DNA of 64,000 nt from NCBI RefSeq assembly GCF_018143015.1, contig NC_054753.1, positions 28,351,462 to 28,415,461 on the forward strand, read 5' to 3'. How positions within the stretch are numbered: position 1 is the first letter of the stretch; each line of letters begins with the position of its first letter. Under the pieces are notes generated by a model, which worked only from the letters and a program-made list of their open reading frames with translations, was not told where the DNA came from and ran no database searches. This document shows positions 37,301-49,300 of this stretch, piece by piece. Position numbers and translations under genes: made by a program. Origin of the DNA: Lytechinus variegatus (lineage: Eukaryota > Echinodermata > Echinoidea > Temnopleuroida > Toxopneustidae).

Positions 37301-40300
37301 GACAAATATTACCAATTTTAGTCTGACGACTCATTTACTTAGGCCGAATTGGTGCAGCTGGCTCGCTTATAACGTAGAGCCGATGTATAGAGGCGCATAC
37401 ATTCGTAATTCCGAACCTTCGGAATAACGAAGCTTCGGATATTCCGAAGGTTCATTATTCCAAAGGTTCGTATTTCCGAAAGTTCGAAATTCCGAAGGTT
37501 TGTTTGTCCCAAAACGAAATGAGGTTTTTATTCCGAAGGTTCGTTAGTCCGAAAACGAATTGAGGTTTGTAATTCCGAAGATTCGTGAAATCCGAAAGCG
37601 AAATGAGGTTCATAATTCCGAAGGTTCGTTAGTCCGAAATCCAAATAATTAACAAACCTTATTTCATTTTCGGACTAGTGAACCTTAGGAACAACGAACC
37701 TTATTTCGTTTTCGGATGAATGAACCTTATTTTGTTTTCGGATTAATGAATCTTCAGAACATCGAACCTTATTTCGTTTTCGGATTATCAAACCTTTGGA
37801 ATAACGCCACAAATGTTCGGATTAACGAATCCTTTTACATTTTCGGATTAATGAACATCGAGGTATAGGCAATTTGCATGTTTTCGGAATAAAGAACCTT
37901 CGGAATTACGAAGTGTAACCGTATAGAGGATGCGCACACCGCGAAATAATGGGTTCCCCCAGCCTTCGTCATCAGCAATTTGCGCAAGATATTGGTGCAT
38001 GCATACAGTGTATAAGAGTGTAAGATGGTAGTCCCCATAGACATTCTTAGAAAGAGTTACCTGGTGATAAGTTATCAATAAATTGGCACTGGTTTGATAT
38101 TGTATGAGAGATAATTGGACAATAGTTGTGATTTATCCAAAATTTATTGAAATTTACTGTCATTTTATTTTATTTTTTTCAAAACAGCAACTTGCCAAAT
38201 TGGGCAATTAACCTAGAGAAATGCTTGCCCACACGTCATTTTCACTTGCCCTGGTGTTGTCGCACCCTGCTTTCTTAATCTTTATCAGATATTTCTCAAG
38301 CCTTCGATATTTTTTAAAATCATCTATATAGAGTATTTTAGTCTGCATCAATGGCCTGTGCACTATCAGAGTGTATCCCTAGAAAAGACCGAAATCCGAC
38401 AAATATTCCATAGGCTCCTGTACAATATTTTCTATTGAATATGAGACCATATTCAATAGTCTCGTGTGCATGCACGAATGCGTGAAATATACAATGCACA
38501 CAACAATGAAAGCAATGCGATTCGCAGCATAGAGCACAATGGCACCAACTGACGTCATAATGAACTATAGTAGCATGTCAACGACAAAATTTATCTTTAT
38601 TTAAGTAATGATGCCATAATGTGATAATTGATATGATTTGTTTAACCAAATTTCTCCCTTCTTTATTTTTGAGTGGGGGGGAGTGGGGTAGGATAAATGA
38701 TAATAATTATATTGGATGGCTTATTTCATGGAATTCCAGAAGTACATGTATATTACTCATCTGCGTTTTGTGGAATATTTGCCCAAACTCTTGAAATATT
38801 TCTCGTATTCCATTCTGAGCCATCTAATATGATATGATTTTTTCTGCTATTTTTACCACAAACTTTTCTAGAGGGTGAACTACCCCTTTAAATATATGCA
38901 AATAATGATATTTATGAATAAATTTGCACATGCAGAATAAATGATTATTTTTTTGACATTTGTAGGCTTGACTGGCTTGTAGTTTATGTGGTAAAGAATG
39001 TGCATGCCAAAGTTTGGTACAATCACACGAATGGTGGCAGAGATCAGTAGGGGGGGGGGGGCATCGTCCTCAATCACACGAATGGTGGCAGAGATCAGTA
39101 GGGGGGGGGCATCGTCCTCAATCACACAAATGGTGGCAGAGATCAGTAGGGGGGGCATCGTCCTCAATCACACGAATGGTGGCAGAGATCAGTAGGGGGG
39201 GGCATCGTCCTCAATCACACGAATGGTGGCAGAGATCAGTAGGGGGGGGGCATCGTCCTCAATACATCTCAAATAACCCAGTCCTATTAGGGTTTTAAAA
39301 TAATGTATCTATTAACAGTAAATGTGAAAAGGAATTTTGTTGGCCTGCCATTCATTTGTTGAAGATCCGCTTTTTTCCTTGATATAATTTTGCATATTTA
39401 GGATAAATTGTAATTGATTTTGAAGTAAATATTATAAATGATTGAAAAATCAAATTGTAATAAATTTCGGGATTGATATAATATGATTTTTTTTGTACTT
39501 TGTTGGCATGGTAATTGTGTTCTCATACATTGCTAACTATTATTGATACTTCTAGTGTACGACATTGTTTTTTGTACTTTCCCAGTATCCTTTACGTCAA
39601 TACCGTGACTACATGGATGGTAAACTACTTGATAATGAAAGTGGCAAGCCTTCAGACACTCTTCAACCTGCTATGAGAATCTTAACAATCGGCATGATTT
39701 ACTTCATCATTGAAATCTTACTTGTACCATCATTTCCTGCTACTTATCTCGTCACTGAAGAATTTGCTGTAGGTTTCTATTTTACTTGGTTTTGAAGTGT
39801 GTACCTTTTAACATTTGCTGGAATAATCATGAGATACTATTTTCTTTGATGTAATGCCATTTGTGCCACAATGAATGAATCCAGGGTCCAAGTTGTGTCA
39901 CAATGAATGAATCCAGGATCCAAGTTGTGTAACAATGAATGAATCCAGGGTCCAAGTTGTGTCACAATGAATGAATCCAGGGTCCAAGTTGTGTCACAAT
40001 GAATGAATTCAGGGTCCAAGTTGTGTCACAATGAATGAATTCAGGGTCCAAGTTGCATCATAATGAATGAATCCATGGTCCAATTTGCATCACAATGAAT
40101 GAATCCAGGGTCCAAGTTGTGCCACAATGAATGAATCCAGGGTCCAAGTTATGCCACAATGAATGAATCCAGGGTCCAAGTTGTGTCACAATGAATGAAT
40201 CCAGGGTCCAAGTTGTGCCACAATGAATGAATCCAGGGTCCAAGTTGTGTCACAATGAATGAATCCAGGGTCCAAGTTGCATCACAATGAATGAATCCAG

Positions 40301-43300
40301 GGTCCAAGTTGCATCACAATGAATGAATCCAGGGTCCAAGTTGTGTCACAATGAATGAATCCAGGGTCCAAGTTGTGTCACAATGAATGAATCCAGGGTC
40401 CAAGTTGTGTCACAATGAATGAATCCAGGGTCCAAGTTGTGCCACAATGAATGAATCCAGGGTCCAAGTTGTGTCACAATGAATGAATCCAGGGTCCAAG
40501 TTGTGTCACAATGAATGAATCCAGGGTCCAAGTTGTGCCACAATGAATGAATCCAGGGTCCAAGTTGCCAGCATTGTCAAACATGTCATTATCCAACAGT
40601 ACTGGTATACAGATGGGGGGGGGGGCAACTGCCTAAAACAAAAGTCCCTTAAAATTAAAGGAACAATAGTGAAAATCATTTTAAAAGGAAATAATACCCG
40701 TACGCCATGTTATGTCCGATAATTTTTTTGGACTCATTTTGCCACTTTCTGACATTTACCGTAGTGGAATACATGAAACATTGATACTAAATGTATCTAC
40801 TTAATATATGTACCAATTCTCATGGTAATTTAACACATTAGGTATTTTGTAATTTACAGTCCGACCTCTCTTATCCGGACACGTTGGGACCAGCACCAAT
40901 CCGGATAAGGGATTTATCCGGATCTGGGAGACCCAATATCAAATACATGCAGCTGTGCTGCTGGCTGCCTCCCCAGGCCACCGGCGGTAGCTACACTATT
41001 GTAGTGGGCGTACGGTAAAGACAATATTCACTGCAGAGTCAATTCAAATTATAGGCAGTGTTTTTATGAAAATGAAGTTGATCGATGGCCAACTCTTGGA
41101 TAATTTACCTGCTAAAATGACTGAGGTATACATCGAGCATACCTTGAAAGAAAGAGAATGACTCGATGAAACCAAGTTTTAACATTAGATCATCGCGGCG
41201 GGTATCGCAGCTTCGCAATGTCAGCCATTGTTACACTGACTGTAGGCTAAAACATGATGGATGGCGCTTTCCGTATTGAGGCCTAAAGTTAGCTAGCAAG
41301 ACTTGTGTTGTTTTTCCCGTGAAGCAAAAAGAGAAACGTGATGAAATGTTTGCGCTGCACCCTGATTTACTGGAAATTATCCTTCCTAAAGTTCTATTGG
41401 TGATTTGGGTGAGATAATTTTCATAAAAAATATGTTTGGTGTAGGGTGACTATGTCGGGAAATATATGTAATCAAAGCGAGTTTACGTATAGGATTGAGT
41501 TTAGATTAAAAGCTCATTTCCTCACGTACCGGTACTAGATTAAATAAAAAAAAATCTCGGCAAGTGTGCGTTCGGATAATAGATCCGGATAAGGGGAGGC
41601 CGGATAAGAGAGGTCGGACTGTACTACAAGTTTTCTAGGATAACGGCTTCATGGACATGTGGATTCATTCATTGCAGTCATGCTATTAATTTTTGGCACA
41701 TTTAATCTTACATGTACATCACAGCATAGAATACCTCCTGGTTTATCAAGATTAAATACATGCCATATGAAAATAGAATAGAATTATATAAGAGAAGATA
41801 CTCTTTCATGACATTAAGAATAATTTTGTGTCCATGACAAGTTTTGACTTGCCTGCATAGTAGAAGCAAGACATAGGCCCTGCTTTTCCAATCACACTGG
41901 CATAGTCAACTTTTTAACCAAGGCTTAATTTTTGAAATGCCATATAAAGTATCTTTTTCATGAAACTTGAATATAAGGATGATCAAGTGTCACTGATCAT
42001 TTGGCATGAGTCTCAGATGAGCAGAAGTAATAGACCAACAGAATCAATGAACATATTTTGGTATTTATATTGACCAGGGTGCTACATAAGCACTTGCCCG
42101 GGCAAGTAAAAGTTAGAGTCAGGCAAGTGTTTTGTAGTAAAGACCAAAACTTCTTGCCCATATTGGGCAAGCAAAGTTCTCAAAGTAGAATGACCAAAAT
42201 TAGGGTCCATTATATGATATTGACCCTAATTTTGGTCATGGCAGACAAGATGAAATCACTTTGGAAAAAAATGCAATAACAAGGTACTAGTAGATCAGTT
42301 CATGTCAAAAGAGAGAAAAAGGTCATTGGTTTATAAAACCACAAAACTTGTTTGAAAACGGATGCAAAAAACAAGAATATATAATGATCTTTCACTTCTT
42401 TTTTTTTCATTCTCCTTTTAGCAATCATCATTCCTGTACAAGCTCTTCTACATTTGTCTATTTGGAAGGTTCACCATCAACAAATATGTGACATTCTGGT
42501 TGATTTCTGTAAGATTTTAGTAATCATTGTTTTCAATTAATAAGCCTGTCTAAGCTTTGGAAAAACATTCCAATATACCAAAATAATAAACATATATGTT
42601 GCCATACAATATGACATGAACATTTTGTATTTGATTTATAATGATTTGTGAACATGGCAGCATTGTTAAACGAGAGGTAGTAGATAGGTTAAAGAATCCG
42701 TTAGGATTTATGTCTGTACCTACATGTAGGAAATCTTTCCCCATGATATACATTCACTAAAGATATTTACGCTATTGTGCCCCCCTTAAGATCTTGGACG
42801 CAAATCACGCTATTGCAGTGGAATGGTAATTTTGAGTGAAAATATGTTTTAAGGCATTCTTAACTATTGTATTTGAAAAAATTCTGGTAAAAAAATCAAT
42901 TTCTTATTTATGTTGTAGTTTTTTGTCTCACCTGCAAAGCAGAGTGAGACTTTGTAGGCGCCGCTTTTGTGACGGCGGTGGTTGCGTCAACACCAAATCT
43001 TAACCGAAGGTTAAGTTTTCGAAATGAGAGCATAACTTAGAAAGTATATAGACCTAATTCATGAAACTTGGCCATAAGGTTAATGAAGTATCACTGAACT
43101 TCCTGCCAGAATTTCGGGTCACATGACCAAGGTCAAAGGTCATTTAGGGTCAATGAACTTTGGCCGAGTTGGGGGTATCTGTTGAGTTACCATCATAACT
43201 TTAAAAGTTTATGGATCTGATTCATGAAACTTGGACAGAAGAGTAATCAATTGTCACTGAACATTCTGTGCGAGTTTCAGGTCACATGATCAAGGTGAAA

Positions 43301-46300
43301 GGTCATTTAAGGTCATTGAACTTTGGCCATTTTGGAGGTAATTATTAGATTGCTGTCATAACTTTCAAAGTTTATAGATATTGTTTATAAAACGTGGATA
43401 TAGGGGTAATCAAGTATCACTGACAAGTCTTAGGTTGCATGATCAAGGTCAAATGTCATTTATTGTCAATGAACGTAATATTGTATCATTATATGAATGG
43501 TGTTTTTTGTGAATTATTTTATAGTAGTTTTCAAAATCAGCACTGCTGCTACATTGAATCCCGCGATGCAGGTGAGACTGCCAGAGGCACTCCACTTATT
43601 TTATTAAATTTCTTACATAATTCTTTGCTTTTATATTTGTCTCACCTGAAAGCTTGTCAAAGACCTACATGTACATGTGTACACTGTAATTGATTTTCCT
43701 GTTAGTCTGTTCCAAAATCTTAATTTTTTTCAAGTTTTTGTTTTACTTGCTTCTATTTTTGCATCAGTTATGTTAAATTTTGGTGTAAAGATCCTTAGGT
43801 TTTATCACAGATTTGTCCATGAGAATGATTCTGTCAAATGTCAAAAGGTCAAATGATATAAGGTCATGGTCATCCTTTTTTACATTTTTGTTTAACTTGC
43901 TCTCATTTTATTATTTCTGCATCAATTTTGTTCACACTTGGTACATTTTATCCTTTGATAATACAACATGAGTTTCAATGAGGATGATGGGGTCAAAGGT
44001 CTTTAGGAATCAAACAATCATATTGCATATTTTATTGATCATGGAATCAGGCAAGACTCATGGTTTGCAAAACCAGCTTATTATCATGGTTTCATATGCC
44101 CGTCCTAGACATGACGTATTATGGTATAACGCTCGATGTCCTTCCGTCTGTCCGTTAACTTTTCCTGGTAAATGCGATAACTTCATTTTGATTTAACCTA
44201 GGCTCATAAAATTTGGTGTGTATGATACTAGCAGGGATCCCAGGAAGCCTAATGATTTTGAGGTCAAAGGTCAAGGTCACACTGACATATTTTCATCTTA
44301 CCCTCCAGCAGTCCTTGTAAACGCGTTACCTTCAGTTTAACTTAACCTAGGCTCACGATTTGGTATGTATGATACTAGCATAGATCTCCACGAGTTGAGG
44401 TCAGAAAGTCAAAGGTGAAGTCGCCACCTTCCACTTTTCTTGCTTGACCAATAACTCCATTTCGCATTACAGGCGGACGTATTATGTGCTCGCCTTAGAG
44501 ACACAACTTGTTCAGCTTAGATTTCAGGATTTAAAAAATATCAGTTTATGTTACAATTCCAAATCTAAATCTACAATGATAGTGGCATTTAACCTTGGTT
44601 TGATAGACTTTTCCATGATATTGGTGTGTACTGTAGCTACATTGATTTATCTTATAACAAATCTCTACATTTTGTTTATTTTAGGAAGGTGTATGTATCT
44701 TGAGTGGCATTGCATATTCAGGTAAGGACAAGGAAGGAAAGGCAAAGTGGACAGCTTGCTCAGGGATTAAACCTCTAGCATTTGAGACTGCTTTGAGTGT
44801 TAGAGACATGGTAGCAACATTCAACATTTCTACTAATACATGGCTAGCGAGGTAAGTCAATACATGTTATCTTATATCATTCATTTATATTTAATTGTAT
44901 TACACGAGGTAGTTTTTCTTATCAAATTCAAATCTGTATCTCATTTTCCAACGGCTACTTAATAATGTCGGATAAATAAGGCATAAAGCCTATTTTAAGT
45001 TTTGGTAACTGCAATAAAGGTGTACACTGCGTATCATTGTTCCAGAGAGATGTTTCACAAAGATTTAAATGTGACTTAATGTACGTACTTCAGATCAGAG
45101 GACAAGCGCTACCGCATACTAATCAAATAGATTGCGCGTTGCATATTAAATGCACTTGGGCATTTAAGAATGACTCTGAGTCCCTTTGTGAAACACCCCC
45201 TGGTCATCCCTTGAATGTTGTGTCAAAGAGAATTCTAATAAGATGCTTTATATTATCCTATTATTTCCTTGTTTACTTTGCTTTATAGGTATGTCTACAA
45301 GAGGTTGAAGTTTCTAGGAAATCGCTATATCTCCCAGATAGTGTCTCTCCTATTTTTAGCAGCATGGCATGGCCTACACATTGGTTACTACAATAATTTC
45401 ATCCTTGAGTTTTTCATTGTCATGTTTGATGTTCAGGTGGGTACATCAGTAAAACAAATTGTCATATTTCTGTGTCAAAAGGGGAATGCAAGTCCTGAAC
45501 AACGAGGAAATAAAATATGTACATGCAGTTTGCAAAAGTCGTTTTTATTTACAGATAATAATCAAAATCATAATTTTCTTGGGCAAATGAAAGTTTTGGT
45601 AGTACCACATTCTATTGTACTAACTCAGTTAATTCATGCATTATGAATGTTGTGATGGGTTCCAAATGAAAGAAGAGAAGCATATCTTTCCTTTCATCTC
45701 AAGCAAACTTATTACCATGCTAGCAACAACTTAAACTGAAGTACAGTTATGATTTATTCTGGGATGCCCTGTTATTAATAATAATTATACTTGCTAATAT
45801 AGCACTTAATACTTACTTTGTCAGAAGTCTCTAAGCGCTCTACAGTATATGCAGCATAATTATAATAGGGTCAACAGACTAATGTCATTTGCAGTGTAAC
45901 AGACTAATGTCATTTTGTATCAAAAGAATTTACTACTTGACATTCATTTTTACATGCAGTCTTTTGTTTGCCTTGTTGTACAAATGATGTTCCCCCCGCA
46001 GTAATTAAGAAAAGAATTTAAACATTAGATACTCACAAGGACATGTCTTCTTTTATTGACATCCAGTCTGAAAATGCTGACTAGTTTTCACATAACATTA
46101 TACCTGTACTTATTAACATAGTGGGGTGCCAACAAAATTTGAAAGCGGTATATAATCATGAAGCCTATTGATGTTGAGGTCCAAAGGTCAAGTTGCCACC
46201 TTCCACTTTTCTTGCTTGACCAATAACTCAATTTTCCGCGTTACAGGTGGGCGATTCATGTGCTTGCCCTAGCGACACTCTTGTTTTAAAATAATTTTAA

Positions 46301-49300
46301 CGGCAAATGCCTACTAACCAAAATTTCAGACAGTAAGTCCTGTACATGTATGGAATGAATTATTGTACTGTTTAACTGTTTATTTAATCTGCATTGTTAT
46401 TGCACATGTTGAGAGAAATGTTATGAAAAGTTATTGAAATAGTTTTTTTTTTTACATTTGCCAGGAGTGTATTCAAATTCTGAAAACCTATCTCAATGTG
46501 CATTGGGTATGCTATACAATATATATGTACCTTTTTTTTATTTTATTTTAACAGGCTACAGAGCTATTTACCAAAGTGCCTATTCTCAACAATATTTCTC
46601 AACATCGACTGATGTCTCTTGTCAAATTGGTGGTATTGAAATTCTGTATGCTTCTCTTCATGGGATATCCACTTGTTAGCTTTGTCTTACTTAAATGGTC
46701 AAAAATACATTTGGTAAGTCTGTACTTTATAATTACCATTATACTTTTAGTAATGTCTGTTTTAGTACTTTGTGAACCTAACTTTAGTAATTATTATTTT
46801 TAATGAATTAATTATTATTTTGTTGAGGATTATTTATATTTTGTATGTGTTTGTCTTTGTTCTATTTAGTATCTCTTCCTCATCCCTTCTATACTTGGCT
46901 GGAACTATCTATCAGATCTTTAATACCAGTCTACACTCAAAGTCTGTTTTGTTCATTTTTTTAACAGTGCATTATTGTAACTTTGTATTGTTGCTTCTTG
47001 CCATTATGCAATTTTTTTTCTCCATATTTTGCATGGTTAAAATTCAGTTTCAATCATGATACTGCATAGTTTTCCTGTGTTTGATGTAATCATGATTATC
47101 ATTAATAGGTTTACAAGGAAGTCTACTACATTGGACATATCTTCTTTGTGATTCTCTGGCCAATATTCTCTTTTGGTGTCATCATTCCTTGGTTCAAAAC
47201 ACAGAAGTTAAAATCCAAAGAGTAAGTTATATAAGACTCCTAATCTCATTTAATCTTAATATTAAATTCCTTGTTTCATGCATAATTTTACACACTGAGT
47301 GTTAACTGACATGAAGATGATATAGAGTACCAAAGTGATGATGACAACAAATTTTGCATTTCAGCACTTTTGATAATTAGCCCTATTGAAGTCAATGTAT
47401 TCATGAGGTCATATCTCAGACCCCCATGAGCAGATTCGCACCAGATTTTGGTATTACATCATACTCTACCCAAATATGGTATAAGTAAATGCTGAAATGC
47501 AATATTGGAAAATTGATGACGTCAAATTTCGGTACTCTGACATTAAAACTTCAATGGATAGTCGATCTTAGGTTCATGATATATCACAATATTTGAGTTT
47601 TAATATGGAAGCATTGTGATTTAGCAGTTTGGACTCTCACCAAGTAGTCAGTGTTCGAATCCCAACACAGTCTAGCATTCTTTGGCAAGGCATAAATACA
47701 CACTTTGCCACTTTCGTCCCAGGTGTTTAATGTATACCCAGTAGTATGTGAAAGCCTATGTAGTATGCTTAGCATTTGAGTCTTGAAACTCTTGTAAGAG
47801 TCTTATCCAGGGAGTGGAAACAGGGCATAAATAGTGTGTGGGCATGCCTGGATCCTATGACCTGGGTTATAATGATAGGAATATTAATTGTTTAGAAACA
47901 AAGTGTATTAAGCGTTGAAGAAATGTTATCAGTTTTTTATCAGTAATTCAAATGAGATATCTGCCTCAGATAGCTATAAAACATACATGTATACATGTAC
48001 ATTATTGCAATTATTCCAATCCAAATCACCAAAGTCCTAGGAGAAAGGGTTGTAAAGATTCTATCTCTTCTCAATCATTTTATTCCCCCATTTCCCTTCT
48101 GTAAGTCCTAGCTTACAGAAGGTGTGGAACTTGAATATTAACTGACAATATTAACTGACAATATTCACCAAGTCATATGAAACTTTTCGCACAGGAACTC
48201 ATTATGATGTGATTTTTCCGCCAAATGGAGATGTATTGTTATTAAATTAGTCTCATTTGAAAGATGAGTATAAGCTGTAGTAGGGTAAACAGTATCAGCT
48301 TTTATGCGTATCAATTCGCGATGCTGCACTTGATATAACAAATAAAACAAGGGTCAAAATAGAGGGGTTCTAGTTGTGGTCCACATTACATGTGACTCTA
48401 TGGGGTTGTTAAACATGCATAACTTTGGTTTTCAAGGGGGTAAGACCTTTGATTTTGATTTGATTTTGGATAGCAATACACCTCTATACACACCATAGAA
48501 TCATGAATTAATTTTGATTAATTAGAAATTTAAAGTCAAAACCAATCATCAAATGCAAGTTTTAAATATTTGAATACTACATACATTTGCATGTCAAAAT
48601 GATCTTGATAAAATGAAATATGGTTGTTTGAAATAAAGTATATCGGGGTCCTAAAAATCAAACATTTCAGTCATAACAGGTCACCCTACCTCATTTTTAT
48701 GCCGTTTTTGGAACCTCATGAAATTTCCTTTCAGAAATAAATAATACTTTTGTATGGATAGGGACATTTTTAAAGTTGTGACATTTTAATACCGAGAGGT
48801 GTGCTATCATTAGATTTGGGTGACGTTACACCAATGTTCATAACGCATGGCCACATATATTATGATTTTTGTGACTATTAAAACCCAAATGGGCTACCAA
48901 TTCTGTGCAAATCAATATTGGGGTAATGAATGGGACTAAATTGTTTTTTTAAATCATAACATTAGAGGCTAATGAATTATAAAAAAATAGGAATCCTGCT
49001 TGCATATCCCTTTTCCATTTTTTTATTTCTTCATTTAAGGTTTAAATTTAATATAGGAAAAGTTCAAAATTAATAGTGAAATTCTACAAGATTTGATGCA
49101 TAAAGATACTATGATTGTAATTTTGACATCCAATAGTAGCTACCATGGTTTCAATCAAACTCACAGACTGTCTGGGAGTTACCATTTGCTAACCATAATT
49201 GTATGTTATCTGTAATGGACCCCTACAACCTAGTGTAGATTTTTCATTTATTTTTCTTCAGTGCACCAGTTCTGACAAAATCAAAGCAGGTTTCAATGGA

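Noticed and set aside
39014..39298. Repetitive Trp/Arg/Gly protein
   Set aside because: It only follows the 48-bp minisatellite, and frames exist on both strands.
39868..40568. CRISPR-like array of 32-bp repeats
   Set aside because: Repeats are contiguous with no unique spacers, and the window is eukaryotic. It is a minisatellite.
45269..45646. 125-codon stand-alone protein
   Set aside because: It is LPCAT3 exon h read through its donor into the intron.
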